NCBI RefSeq assembly: GCF_013181195.1
Contig: NZ_SMZP01000008.1
Span: 186,001-250,000, forward strand
Direction: 5' to 3'
Length of the DNA: 64,000 bases
Source of the DNA: Caulobacter sp. RHG1
Lineage (GTDB): Bacteria > Pseudomonadota > Alphaproteobacteria > Caulobacterales > Caulobacteraceae
This document shows positions 33,733 to 42,155 of the stretch, piece by piece. The position numbers and the translations under genes are program-made. Within the stretch, counting starts at the first letter, position 1. Each line of letters starts with the position of its first letter. The notes under the pieces are model-generated. The model ran no database searches. It was given only the letters and a program-made list of their open reading frames with translations, and was not told the DNA's origin.

Positions 33733-34446
33733 TTAGGCGGCGGCCGAGGTGTCCGTCTCCGCCGCCTTGGTGACGGCGGTGACGCCGATGACGCTGTCGA
33801 TGGGCACTGCTTGACCGTTGATCATGACCTTCGGCTGGCCGGTCGAGTTGTCGACGGCGGTGACGACGCCCTCGATGCGGCCCTTGATGTTGGTGACCTT
33901 CAGATCCTTGCCGTCGCCGCCCTTGGCCACGACGTTGATGCCGTAGACGCCGCCGTCGGAAAGCTGGGCGCCGCTGTCGTCCTTGCCGTCCCAGGTGAGC
34001 GTGTGGGCGCCGCTCTTCTGGTCTTCCGGGGTCAGGGTGCGGACGACCTTGCCGGCGGCGTTCTTGATCTCGACGGTCAGCGAGGTCGACTGGCCCGGCT
34101 GGCTCCAGGTGAAGGTGGCCTTGCCGTCCTGCAGGGTCGAGGTGTCGCTGGTCGCCGTGACCTGCTTGCCGATCATGTTGACGCCTTCCGACAGGCCCGA
34201 ACCCGTGTTCATGCCGACCAGGGCGGCCAGCAGGTCGTTGGTGACCAGCTGCTGCTCGACGCCCGTCATCTGGGTGATCTGCTGGGTCATCTGGGTCGTG
34301 TCGGTGGGCGACAGCGGGTCCTGGTTCTTCAGCTGCGTGGTCAGCAGCTTCAGAAAGGTCTCGGTGTTGTTGGCCATCGACGTGCGGCCGTTGTTGATCC
34401 GGTCGAGGACGGACGAGGTGTTCGCTGAGGAGACGGCGGTAGCCAT
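33733..34446 (-). CDS. flgD: Flagellar hook cap/scaffold protein FlgD
   Basis: The product has 237 residues: an N-terminal segment NTETFLKLLTTQLKNQDPLSPTDTTQMTQQITQMTGVEQQLVTNDLL (FlgD consensus FL.LL..QL.nQDPl.P.d...f..qla.fs..eq), then FlgD_ig/Tudor domains with ATFTWSQPGQSTSLTVEIKNAAGKVVRTLTPEDQKSGAHTLTWDGKDDSGAQLSDGGVYGINVVA. It caps the growing hook. It starts 14 nt after the fliK stop. Confidence 0.95.
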   Translation of the reverse strand: MATAVSSANTSSVLDRINNGRTSMANNTETFLKLLTTQLKNQDPLSPTDTTQMTQQITQMTGVEQQLVTNDLLAALVGMNTGSGLSEGVNMIGKQVTATSDTSTLQDGKATFTWSQPGQSTSLTVEIKNAAGKVVRTLTPEDQKSGAHTLTWDGKDDSGAQLSDGGVYGINVVAKGGDGKDLKVTNIKGRIEGVVTAVDNSTGQPKVMINGQAVPIDSVIGVTAVTKAAETDTSAAA

Positions 34447-34460
34447 GGCTCGTTGCTTCC

Positions 34461-36239
34461 TTAGATCCGGATGTCCAGGCCGCTGTCGGCGGCCACTTTC
34501 AGGCCGGGCAGCAGGTCGGGAAGGAGGGCGATGTCTTCTTCACCGGTCAGGGTGTTCTGGAAGGCGCGACCGGCGAAGGCCTGGCGGCCCTGGTCGTGGA
34601 AGCCTTCGAAGGCGAAGAAGGGATTGTTGTTGTTCTGGCCGTTGTTCTGGCTGGAGACATCGAACGACAGGCCATTGTCGGCGACGTTGAAACCGGCGTC
34701 GTTCAGGGCCTGGCGCAGTTCGTTGGCCTTGCCGCGCAGCTCCTGGGCGGCGTGGACCGTGTCGAACTTCATGGCGGCGGTCATCACGCCGTCGCGGCCG
34801 ATCTCGATCCGCACGTCGACCTTGCCCAGGGCGTCCGGGGTCAGGACCATGTCGAAGCGGGTGGCCTTGCCGATGGTCTTGATGATCTGGGCCGACAGGG
34901 CCGCGACCGTCTCGGGCGAACCGCGGACCGGCGCCTTGGCTTCGGCCTCGACGGCGGCCTTGGCGTCCAGCGCCTGGGCGGTTTGGGCCGGAACGACGAC
35001 CGGGTTGGCGTCGACGGCGGCTACGGCGGGAGCCTCGACCGCGGCGATCGTCGCAGCGGCGGTGTCGGTGGTGGTCTTGGTCTCGACCGAGGCGTCGCTG
35101 CTGGCGGCGACGGCGGTCACGGCCTGAGCGGTCTCGACGGCGACGGCGCCGGCGGCTTGCGCCTGGGCGGCCTGGACAGTCGGGGCGGCCTTCGGGGCCT
35201 CGACGGCCTTGGCCGCGCCAGCCTTGGTGTCGACCGGCGCAGCTTCGACCGGGGCGGCCTCGACGGCGGCGACGGCTTCGGCGACCTGGACGGCGCTGGC
35301 GACGGGCTCGGCGACGACCGGCGCGGCGTCGGCGACGACCTGGGCCTGGACGGCGACCTGAGCAGCTTGCGGCGCGGCGGCCTGCGGGGCGACCGGAGCG
35401 GCTTGCGCCTGGACGGCCGGCTTGGCGTCGGCAGCGATCTTCGGCGCGTCCGTCTTGGAAGCGGCTTGGGGCGCGGCCTGGGCGGTCAGGTCTTCGGCGG
35501 CGAGCGGCGCGGTCTCTTCGGCGACGGCCAGCTGGGCCAGAGCCTCGAGGGCGGCGGCGTCGACGGCCTGGCCTTCCGGCGCGGCGATCGTCTGAGCCTG
35601 CTGGGCGACGGCGGCCGGCTGAGCGGCTTGCGCCTGAGCCTGGACTTGAGCGGCCTGCTCGGCAACCGGAGCCTGAGCGACCTGGACCGCGGCGGCGAAG
35701 TCGGCGGTCGCGTCGACGGCGGCGGCGTCCACGGCCGGCGCGGCCTCGACTTCACCTTCGACCGGAGCGGCGACCGGCGCAGTCACGGCGGCCTGGGCGG
35801 CGATCAGGGCGGCGGCGGCCTGGTTGGCGGCGTCTTGATTGACGGCGACGTCGGCCTGGACCGGAACTTCGGCGGCGTCGGTCTTGTCCGAGGCGGCGGC
35901 CTTGTCTTCGCCGGCCTTGTTGGGGGCGACGTCGCCTTTGTCCGAGGCCTTGTCGGCCGTCTCGACCGTCTTGTCCTTGGGGGCGTCGGCGCGATCAGCG
36001 GACTTGGCGTCGCTCTTGCTTTCGGTGCGAGCCGGCTTGTCGGCCGTCTTCACGTCGCGGGCTTCGGTCTTGTCGTCCGAGCGGGCCGCCGAACGCGCCG
36101 GAGCGCGATCGGCGCTCGTGTCGCCACGGCCTGCGATGTTCAGCAGGGCATCGAAGCCTTCGCCCGAAACCTTGACGCCAGCAGCGGCCGGAGCCGGGTT
36201 GGCGGAAGGAGCGGCGGTAGATGCGGCGATCGCGGTCAT
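34461..36239 (-). CDS. fliK: Hook-length control protein FliK-like
   Basis: The product has 592 residues. Residues ~1-430 are low-complexity Ala/Val/Gln/Glu-rich, with repeated AAPVEAAPVD-like runs, typical of the extended FliK ruler. The C-terminal Flg_hook domain (about 455-545) is VAALSAQIIKTIGKATRFDMVLTPDALGKVDVRIEIGRDGVMTAAMKFDTVHAAQELRGKANELRQALNDAGFNV. It measures hook length and switches export specificity. It is first gene of the hook operon (Caulobacter flbG position), with a sigma-54 promoter 70 nt upstream. Confidence 0.88.
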   Translation of the reverse strand: MTAIAASTAAPSANPAPAAAGVKVSGEGFDALLNIAGRGDTSADRAPARSAARSDDKTEARDVKTADKPARTESKSDAKSADRADAPKDKTVETADKASDKGDVAPNKAGEDKAAASDKTDAAEVPVQADVAVNQDAANQAAAALIAAQAAVTAPVAAPVEGEVEAAPAVDAAAVDATADFAAAVQVAQAPVAEQAAQVQAQAQAAQPAAVAQQAQTIAAPEGQAVDAAALEALAQLAVAEETAPLAAEDLTAQAAPQAASKTDAPKIAADAKPAVQAQAAPVAPQAAAPQAAQVAVQAQVVADAAPVVAEPVASAVQVAEAVAAVEAAPVEAAPVDTKAGAAKAVEAPKAAPTVQAAQAQAAGAVAVETAQAVTAVAASSDASVETKTTTDTAAATIAAVEAPAVAAVDANPVVVPAQTAQALDAKAAVEAEAKAPVRGSPETVAALSAQIIKTIGKATRFDMVLTPDALGKVDVRIEIGRDGVMTAAMKFDTVHAAQELRGKANELRQALNDAGFNVADNGLSFDVSSQNNGQNNNNPFFAFEGFHDQGRQAFAGRAFQNTLTGEEDIALLPDLLPGLKVAADSGLDIRI

Positions 36240-36308
36240 TCGCAGTCGTTGCTCGGCTCGGTTGGGTGGGACGGCTCATGACGAACCGCCTTGTCGCCGA
36301 TCCTCTGA

Positions 36309-36323
36309 GCAACGGTCGGGCCA
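36309..36323 (-). promoter_or_regulatory. Sigma-54 promoter of the fliK-flgD-flgE hook operon
   Basis: Minus strand TGGCCC-N5-TTGC, exact -24/-12 spacing; predicted start near 36297, giving a ~58-nt leader to fliK. Caulobacter hook operon transcription is known to need RpoN and FlbD. Confidence 0.8.
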
Positions 36324-36324
36324 A

Positions 36325-36341
36325 CTCGGCAAAAACAGGTC
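36325..36341 (-). promoter_or_regulatory. ftr-like sequence abutting hook-operon promoter
   Basis: CTCGGCAAAAACAGGTC on the plus strand, sharing the CGGCAAAAA core with the 36403 site, at about -28 to -44 of the hook promoter. It may be a second FlbD contact or a chance match. Confidence 0.4.
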
Positions 36342-36360
36342 AAGTCTTTGTTTTTACTGA

Positions 36361-36373
36361 TATTAACAGCTTG
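36361..36373. promoter_or_regulatory. IHF-binding-like site
   Basis: TATTAA-CAGC-TTG matches WATCAA-N4-TTR with one mismatch, inside an AT-rich island (36342-36390) unusual for this genome. It lies between the sigma-54 promoter and the distal ftr-like box, where DNA bending is needed for enhancer looping. Confidence 0.5.
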
Positions 36374-36402
36374 TTTACGAAGCAAAAATGCGCCCGATGC
36401 GG

Positions 36403-36416
36403 CGCTTTTTGCCGGG
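36403..36416 (-). promoter_or_regulatory. Candidate ftr1 (FlbD enhancer) of hook operon
   Basis: Minus strand CCCGGCAAAAAGCG, roughly 106-119 nt upstream of the predicted hook-operon start, the place where the C. crescentus ftr1 enhancer acts (from memory of published work). Confidence 0.6.
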
Positions 36417-36481
36417 TGTCGGCGCCCCGACAGGACGGGAGTTGCCGCGTCCGGGCGTCACAGCCCCCTCGCCGCTCAAGT

Positions 36482-36496
36482 TGGCGCCGTCCTTGC
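36482..36496 (+). promoter_or_regulatory. Sigma-54 promoter of flgK-flgL
   Basis: TGGCGC-CGTCC-TTGC, exact -24/-12 spacing; predicted start near 36508, leader ~150 nt. It is back-to-back with the hook-operon promoter. Confidence 0.78.
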
Positions 36497-36588
36497 GCAG
36501 TGGTCCTTGTCGAATTTCCGACCACCGGAACATATCGCCATGAAATTCAATGGCTTGGCACATAACCGGGGACTGATCCCCACCGCGA

Positions 36589-36611
36589 CCCGGCAAGTTT
36601 CGCCCGGCAAG
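36589..36611 (+). promoter_or_regulatory. Tandem ftr-like boxes downstream of flgK promoter (ftr2/ftr3 candidates)
   Basis: Two CCCGGCAAG boxes at 36589-36597 and 36603-36611, 14 nt apart, i.e. about +82 and +96 relative to the predicted flgK start. C. crescentus flaN (flgK) is known to use FlbD sites downstream of its start. Confidence 0.6.
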
Positions 36612-36660
36612 GACGCATTGTGCGTTGCGCGGTTTGCCGAGCTAGAAGGGGCCTATCGCT

Positions 36661-38796
36661 ATGTCGCTTAATGCGATCATGAGCACGGCGACGTCCGGCA
36701 TGATGGCCGCGCAGACGGGTCTGCGCGTCACCTCGGACAACATCGCCAACGTCAACACCACCGGCTACGTCCGCAAGACGATCAGCCAGTCGAACCTGCT
36801 GTCGAACGGCATGGGCGTGGGCGTCAATATCGACGCCATCAAGCGCGCGACCGATCGCTTCCTGCAGTCGGCCAGCCTGAACTCGGCCTCGGACAGCGCC
36901 CGCGCCTCGGTGGTGGCCTCGACCCTGAACAGCGCTCAGAAGCTGTTCGGCGACCCCAGCGTCGACGGCAACTTCTTCTCGACCCTGGACGACATCTTCA
37001 CGGCCTTCTCGGCCGCCCAGGACGATCCGACCTCGGCCCTGCTGCGCAGCCAGGCCCTGACCCGCGTCGAGGACTTCCTGGCCGACTCCAGCCGGATCAC
37101 CTCGTCGCTGTCCAAGCTGGGCAAGGACGCCGACGCCCGCATCTCGGGCGATGTCGAGCGCGTCAACGACCTGCTCAGCCAGATCGACGCCCTGAACATC
37201 GACATCACCCGCGCCAAGGTGGCCGGGGCCGATAGCACGGGCGCCGAGAACGTCCAGAGCGGCATGATCGACGAGTTGTCGAAGCTGATGAACGTCCAGG
37301 TCTCGCAGCGCACCCTGGGCGGGGTCGTGGTGCGGTCGACCGAAGGCCTGAGCCTGGCCGGCGAAGGCGCGGCCAAGGTCACCTACCAGACCTCGCCGAC
37401 CGCGACCGGCTATCTGACGGTCCAGCTGGCCAACGGCTCGATCAACCCCACCGCCCTGAACATCACCAACGGCGAGCTCAAGGGCCTGCTGGACGTGCGC
37501 AACACCGAGCTGGTCAATCTGTCCGACCAGCTGGGCGAGTTCACCACCCGTGCGGCCGAGGCGATCAACAAGGCGGCCAACGCCAGCTCGTCGGTCCCCG
37601 CCCCCGCCACCCTGACCGGCCGCAACACCGGCCTGGACGCCGAGGCGGCGTTCCGCGGCTTCACCGGCCAGACCACCATCGCCCTGACCAACGGCGACGG
37701 CGTCATCCAGCGCAAGATCGACATCGACTTCAGCACCAACTCGATCAGCGTCAACGGCGGCGGCCCGTCGGGCTTCTCGCCGGCCAGCTTCCTGGCGGAT
37801 CTGAACACCGCCATGGGCGGCATGGGCTCGGCCAGCTTCACCGGCGGCGCGCTCAGCCTGTCGGCCGGCAGCGGCCTGGGCGTGGCCGTCGCCGACCCCA
37901 CGCCCGACGCCACCGCCATCCCTCCCGTCGTGGCCTCCAACAAGACCGGCAAGGGCTTCAGCCAGTACTTCGGCCTCAACGACATCATCCGCACCAACAG
38001 CTATTCGCCGTACGAAACCGGCCTGAAGGCCGCGGACGACCACGGCTTCACCTCGGGCGCGATGACCATCCGCCTGACCGACGTCGAGGGCGGCCGGATC
38101 CGCGACGTCGTCGTCGAGCCCCCCGCGGGCGGCACGATGCAGGACATGCTGAACGCCTTGAACTCGCGCGCCACCGGCGTGGGCGTCTACGGCCAGTTCT
38201 CGCTGAACGACAACGGCCAGATGACCTTCCAGTCGAGCAGCAGCTCGCCGGTCAGCATGTCGATCCTGGGCGACACCACCGAGCGCGACGTCGGCGGTCC
38301 TTCGGTCAGCCAGCTGTTCGGCCTGGGCCCGGCGGAGCGCAGCACCCGCGGCGAGAAGTTCTTCGTCAATCCGGCGTTCGAACAGACCCCCAAGCTGCTG
38401 CCCTTCGCCCAGCTGGACCTGAAGCAGACGGTCGGCGGCTCGCCGGCCCTGGCCGTGGGCGACGGCCGCGGCGCCCTGGCCCTGGCCAAGGCCGGCGAGA
38501 CCACCATGGCCTTCTCGGCGTCCGGCGACGCCGTCGCGGTGAACATGTCGCTGTCGCGCTATTCGGCCGACTTCAGCGGCTCGGTCGCCCGCAAGTCGGC
38601 CACCGCCGAAAGCCGCAAGGACGCCGCCGCCGCGGTCTCCACCGAGATCGACAGCCAGCGCCAGTCCGCCGAGGGCGTGAACCTCGACGAAGAACTGATC
38701 AACCTGACCACCTATCAGCAGGCCTTCAATGCGTCCGCTCGCCTGATCCAGGCCAGCAAGGACATGTTCGACGTCCTCGTCGGAATTATGGGGTAA
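36661..38796 (+). CDS. flgK: Flagellar hook-associated protein FlgK (HAP1)
   Basis: The product has 711 residues. N-terminus MSLNAIMSTATSGMMAAQTGLRVTSDNIANVNTTGYVRKTISQS; D1-type helices FFSTLDDIFTAFSAAQDDPTSALLRSQALTRVEDFLADSSRI; C-terminus EGVNLDEELINLTTYQQAFNASARLIQASKDMFDVLVGIMG. It forms the first junction between hook and filament. It is divergently transcribed from the hook operon and followed after 3 nt by flgL. Normal size for alphaproteobacterial FlgK. Confidence 0.95.
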   Translation: MSLNAIMSTATSGMMAAQTGLRVTSDNIANVNTTGYVRKTISQSNLLSNGMGVGVNIDAIKRATDRFLQSASLNSASDSARASVVASTLNSAQKLFGDPSVDGNFFSTLDDIFTAFSAAQDDPTSALLRSQALTRVEDFLADSSRITSSLSKLGKDADARISGDVERVNDLLSQIDALNIDITRAKVAGADSTGAENVQSGMIDELSKLMNVQVSQRTLGGVVVRSTEGLSLAGEGAAKVTYQTSPTATGYLTVQLANGSINPTALNITNGELKGLLDVRNTELVNLSDQLGEFTTRAAEAINKAANASSSVPAPATLTGRNTGLDAEAAFRGFTGQTTIALTNGDGVIQRKIDIDFSTNSISVNGGGPSGFSPASFLADLNTAMGGMGSASFTGGALSLSAGSGLGVAVADPTPDATAIPPVVASNKTGKGFSQYFGLNDIIRTNSYSPYETGLKAADDHGFTSGAMTIRLTDVEGGRIRDVVVEPPAGGTMQDMLNALNSRATGVGVYGQFSLNDNGQMTFQSSSSSPVSMSILGDTTERDVGGPSVSQLFGLGPAERSTRGEKFFVNPAFEQTPKLLPFAQLDLKQTVGGSPALAVGDGRGALALAKAGETTMAFSASGDAVAVNMSLSRYSADFSGSVARKSATAESRKDAAAAVSTEIDSQRQSAEGVNLDEELINLTTYQQAFNASARLIQASKDMFDVLVGIMG

Positions 38797-38799
38797 GCC

Positions 38800-39726
38800 A
38801 TGACCCGCGTTTCCACCGTCCAGAACTACAACATCATGACGTCCAACCTCATGAAGGCGCAGGTGCGCCAGAACGAGGTCGGAGGCCAGGTGTCCAGCCA
38901 GAAGGTCGCCAACGACCTGAAGGGCTACGCCAAGAACGCCGAGATGCTGACCGCCATGCGCGGCACCCAGACCCGTATCAACGGCCTGGTCGAGCAGAAC
39001 AAGCTGGTCAACAACCGGCTCGAGATGCAGGACACCGGCATCGGCAAGGTCGCCGACTCCACCAAGAGCGCGCGCGACGCCATCGCCAACTCGCTGGCCG
39101 CCGGCAACGCAACCACCTTGATGCAGGAGTTGCAGGCCGCGTTCGGCAACATCGTCCAGGGCCTGAACACCAAGTCGAACGGGCTCTACGTCTTCTCGGG
39201 CGCCAGGACCGACACCGCCACGACCTCGGCGACCACCATGTCGGACCTGACCACCGCCCCGGACGTCACCGACCTGTTCCACAACGACCAGTACATCACC
39301 ACCAACCGGGTCGACGAGCAGACCAGCGCCAAGACCGGCGTCCTGGGCGACAACCTGGGCAAGGACGTGTTCGCGGTCTTCAAGGAGATCCAGGCCCGCG
39401 TCGACGCGCTGGGCCCGTTCGCCGGCAACCTGGACGACGCCACCGTCACGTTCCTCAAGGATCGGATGACCGACCTGGACAAGGCCTACAAGGGCGTCGT
39501 CGACACCCAGGGCAAGAACGGCGTCACCCAGAAGCGCTTCGAGAGCGCCACCACCGATCTGTCGAACCAGGCCGACACGCTGACCGTCATGGTCGGCGGC
39601 GTCACCGACGTCGACATGGCCGAAGCCGTCACCCGTCTCCAAGCCGCCCAACTGGCGGTGCAAGCCTCGGCCCAGGTGTTCTCGAGCCTGCAGCAGTCGT
39701 CGCTGCTGAACGTGCTGCGGGCTTAG
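38800..39726 (+). CDS. flgL: Flagellar hook-filament junction protein FlgL (HAP3)
   Basis: The product has 308 residues: RVSTVQNYNIMTSNLMKAQVRQNEVGGQVSSQKVANDLKGYAKNAEMLTAMRGTQTRINGLVEQNKLVNNRL (flagellin-type N domain) and C-terminal VDMAEAVTRLQAAQLAVQASAQVFSSLQQSSLLNVLRA, the canonical flagellin C helix ending in L. It is co-operonic with flgK (3-nt spacer). Together they seed flagellin polymerisation. Confidence 0.94.
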   Translation: MTRVSTVQNYNIMTSNLMKAQVRQNEVGGQVSSQKVANDLKGYAKNAEMLTAMRGTQTRINGLVEQNKLVNNRLEMQDTGIGKVADSTKSARDAIANSLAAGNATTLMQELQAAFGNIVQGLNTKSNGLYVFSGARTDTATTSATTMSDLTTAPDVTDLFHNDQYITTNRVDEQTSAKTGVLGDNLGKDVFAVFKEIQARVDALGPFAGNLDDATVTFLKDRMTDLDKAYKGVVDTQGKNGVTQKRFESATTDLSNQADTLTVMVGGVTDVDMAEAVTRLQAAQLAVQASAQVFSSLQQSSLLNVLRA

Positions 39727-39772
39727 GCAATCCTGGATTGAGTCGTTTAAAAGTATCGCGCAACCATGACTC

Positions 39773-40099
39773 ATGGTCCCGCGCGACGCTTCCATCGCCG
39801 TCTACATGATGACGAACAGGCCATACGGCACGCTGTACATTGGCGTGACGAGCCTGTTCGAAGCCCGGCTCGTCCAGCACCGCGAGAAACAACTGAAGGG
39901 CTTTACGCAAAGGCACGGCCTGACGCGGCTGGTCTGGTACGAAACCCACGACGAGATGAGCATCGCCATTCACCGCGAAAAACGGCTGAAGGAATGGCCC
40001 AGGCAGTGGAAGATCAACCTGATCGAGCGGGACAATCCGCATTGGGATGACCTGTATGATCAGCTGGTGAACTGGACGCCGGTTCCCCGGCAATTCTAG
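39773..40099 (+). CDS. Single-domain GIY-YIG nuclease-like protein
   Basis: The product has 108 residues: AVYMMTNRPYGTLYIGVTSLFEARLVQHREKQLKGFTQRHGLTRLVWYETHDEMSIAIHREKRLKEWPRQWKINLIERDNPHWDDLY. The family pattern 'vYil.n...gtLYiGvTsdl..Rv.qHr.....gFt.ky...rLVwyE......aI.REk.lK.w.R.wKi.LIe..NP.W.DL' is the UPF0213/YhbQ-like GIY-YIG group common in Caulobacterales. Catalytic-type Tyr, Arg and Glu are present. Biological role unknown. A perfect 31-bp inverted repeat begins 20 nt after its stop. Confidence 0.88.
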   Translation: MVPRDASIAVYMMTNRPYGTLYIGVTSLFEARLVQHREKQLKGFTQRHGLTRLVWYETHDEMSIAIHREKRLKEWPRQWKINLIERDNPHWDDLYDQLVNWTPVPRQF

Positions 40100-40118
40100 C
40101 GCCAAGACCAACCCAACC

Positions 40119-40233
40119 CGTCATCCCGCGCTTTATGCGCGGGACCCATGGTTCAGCTTCTATGTGAGCGCTTTAGGTCCGCACTTCACTTGCGGCGGAC
40201 AAATGGGTCCCGCGCATAAAGCGCGGGATGACG
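40119..40233. repeat. Perfect 31-bp inverted repeat with 53-nt spacer
   Basis: Arms 40119-40149 and 40203-40233 are exact reverse complements (start CGTCATCCCGCGC, end GGGACCCAT). Each arm itself contains the hairpin CCCGCGC-TTTAT-GCGCGGG. The spacer is lower in GC. It lies between the GIY-YIG gene and mnmA. Confidence 0.92.
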
Positions 40234-40302
40234 ATGAGGTGGGTTGACGCGCCATATCCCCCGACCTCGCAAAACCGCCCCTTCCGCGCTATATCCCCGG
40301 CG

Positions 40303-41514
40303 ATGAACGCCGACCTGCTGATCCCTGCCGCCCCCTCGCCCACCGACGCCCTCATCGCGCGCGCGGTGGAGCAGGTGCGGGCGGCCGTGGGCTTGCCCGA
40401 AGGCGCGCGGATCGTGGCGGCCATGTCGGGCGGCGTGGATTCCACCGTCACCGCGGCCCTGCTGGCCAAGGCCGGCTACGACGTCGTCGGCGTGACCCTG
40501 CAGCTCTACGACCACGGGGCGGCGATCACCAAGAAGGGCGCCTGCTGCGCTGGCCAGGACATCCTGGACGCCCGCATGGCCGCCGAGCGGATCGGCATCC
40601 CGCACTATGTGCTGGACTACGAGAGCCGCTTCCGCGAGCAGGTCATCGAGGACTTCGCCGACGCCTATCTGCGCGGCGAGACGCCGATCCCCTGCGTGCG
40701 CTGCAACCAGACCGTCAAGTTCCGCGACCTGCTGGACGTGGCCCGCGACCTGGGCGCCGAGGCCATGGCCACCGGGCATTATGTGCAGCGCGGGTTCACG
40801 GGCGGCTCCAACCGTCCGCAACTGCGCCGCGCCGCCGACCCGGCCAAGGACCAGAGCTATTTCCTGTTCGCCACCACGCGCGACCAGCTGGACTTCCTGC
40901 GCTTTCCGCTGGGCGGCATGGACAAGCCAACCGTGCGCGCCGTCGCGTTCGGCCTGGGCCTGTCGATCGCCGACAAGCCCGACAGCCAGGACATCTGCTT
41001 CGTCCCCGAAGGCAAATACACCACGGTCATCGACCGCATCCGCCCGCAAGGCGCGGAAGCCGGCGACATCGTCCACCTGGACGGCCGCGTGCTGGGCCGC
41101 CACGAGGGCGTGACCCGCTACACCATCGGCCAGCGCCGGGGGCTGAACATCGCCGTCGGCGACCCGCTGTTCGTCGTCCGCATCGACGCCGATCAGCGCC
41201 AGGTGATCGTCGGCCCGCGCGAGGCCCTGCTGACCGCCGCCCTGACTCTCAAGGAAGGCAGCTGGCTGGGAAGCCAGGACAGCCTGGAAGCCGCGGCCGA
41301 GGACGGTCAGCCGGTTCTGGCCCGGGTGCGCTCGACGCGCGAACCGGTCGCCGGCCGCCTGGCGGTGACGAACGGCGCGGTGTCGGTGGTGTTCGACGGC
41401 GTGGAAGAGGGCGTCGCGCCGGGCCAGGCCTGCGTGCTGTACGACCCGGCCGATCCCGAGCGCGTTCTGGGCGGCGGCTTCATCGCCGGGACCACGCGGG
41501 CGATGGACCTGTAG
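40303..41514 (+). CDS. mnmA: tRNA 2-thiouridine(34) synthase MnmA
   Basis: The product has 403 residues: PP-loop motif AAMSGGVDSTVTAALL (about 39-53), VVGVTLQLYDH, AGQDILDARMAAERIGIPHYVLDYESRFREQVIEDFADAYLRGETPIPCVRCNQTVKF (catalytic Cys131 region), MATGHYVQR, KDQSYFLF, SQDICFVP, HEGVTRYTIGQRRGLNIAVGDPLFVV. It transfers sulfur to U34 of Lys/Glu/Gln tRNAs. ATG 40303 is selected because a longer frame enters the upstream inverted repeat region. Monocistronic, between repeats. Confidence 0.95.
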   Translation: MNADLLIPAAPSPTDALIARAVEQVRAAVGLPEGARIVAAMSGGVDSTVTAALLAKAGYDVVGVTLQLYDHGAAITKKGACCAGQDILDARMAAERIGIPHYVLDYESRFREQVIEDFADAYLRGETPIPCVRCNQTVKFRDLLDVARDLGAEAMATGHYVQRGFTGGSNRPQLRRAADPAKDQSYFLFATTRDQLDFLRFPLGGMDKPTVRAVAFGLGLSIADKPDSQDICFVPEGKYTTVIDRIRPQGAEAGDIVHLDGRVLGRHEGVTRYTIGQRRGLNIAVGDPLFVVRIDADQRQVIVGPREALLTAALTLKEGSWLGSQDSLEAAAEDGQPVLARVRSTREPVAGRLAVTNGAVSVVFDGVEEGVAPGQACVLYDPADPERVLGGGFIAGTTRAMDL

Positions 41515-41523
41515 CCCCCTTCA

Positions 41524-41632
41524 CCGAGCTTCCCCGCGAAGGCGGGGACCCAAGCTGAGTCCGCAGGCTGCACACTGGCCTCGCTAGTGTCTGAACCTCG
41601 GCTTGGATCCCCGCCTTCGCGGGGAAACTCGG
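41524..41632. repeat. Palindromic intergenic repeat (CCGAG..CTCGG type)
   Basis: Left arm CCGAGCTTCCCCGCGAAGG, right arm CCTTCGCGGGGAAACTCGG as inverted copies, with a CAAGCTGAG / CTCGGCTTG inner match. It sits just after mnmA. Confidence 0.85.
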
Positions 41633-41672
41633 TTGAGGGTTAGCGGATCAAAGAGGGCCAGACGGGGTTGTT

Positions 41673-42155
41673 GTGATCAAGACCTCACAACCCGGAAAGC
41701 GCCCCATGCTCCGCTCCCTGCTCATCGGCCTGTCGGCCGGCTCCCGTTCGATGACGCCGCTGGCGGCCGTCAGCGAGGCCGCGCACGGCGGACATCTCGA
41801 CGCCGCCAACCCCTCGGCCCAGCTGCTGGGCCACCCGCTGGTCGCCGCCGGGACCAAGGCCCTGGCCGCCGGCGAGCTGTGGGGCGACAAGATGAAGTCG
41901 GCGCCCGACCGGATCGTCCCCCTCGGCATCGCCGCCCGGGTGATCACCGCGGGCTTCACCGGCGCGGCCCTGGCGCCGCGCAAGAAGATGCTGCTGGGCG
42001 GCGCGCTCGCGGCCGGCGCGGCGGTGGCGGCGGCTTACGTCACCTTCCACTTCCGCATGAAGGCCCTGGATCGCTTCGGTCAGACCAGGAGCGGCCTGGT
42101 CGAGGACGCCCTGACTGTCGGCGCCGCCCAGTTGGTCACGCGGGCGCTGCGCTGA
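41673..42155 (+). CDS. DUF4126 family membrane protein
   Basis: The product has 160 residues (149 if MLRSLLIG at 41706 is used): LLIGLSAGSRSMTPLAAVSEAA, LGHPLVAAGTKALAAGELWGDKMKSAPDRIVPLGIAARVITAGFTGAALAPRK, and a hydrophobic C-terminal half. The motif G...GsRSmtPLAavs and GElvgDK.p..PdR..p....R...gaf.Gaala is typical of DUF4126, small inner-membrane proteins of unknown function. Its TGA overlaps the ATG of the next small gene. Confidence 0.85.
   Translation: MIKTSQPGKRPMLRSLLIGLSAGSRSMTPLAAVSEAAHGGHLDAANPSAQLLGHPLVAAGTKALAAGELWGDKMKSAPDRIVPLGIAARVITAGFTGAALAPRKKMLLGGALAAGAAVAAAYVTFHFRMKALDRFGQTRSGLVEDALTVGAAQLVTRALR

Noticed and set aside
36556..36571. TGGCAC word near the flgK leader as an alternative sigma-54 promoter
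   Set aside because: No GC at the -12 position with correct spacing (sequence continues ATAACCGGGG). The site at 36482-36496 fits exactly.
36547..39795. 1082-codon open frame antisense to flgK and flgL
   Set aside because: Opposite-strand shadow of two clear flagellar genes; composition rich in Gly, His, Arg and Val with no domain pattern. High GC3 in the real genes removes stops from this antisense frame.
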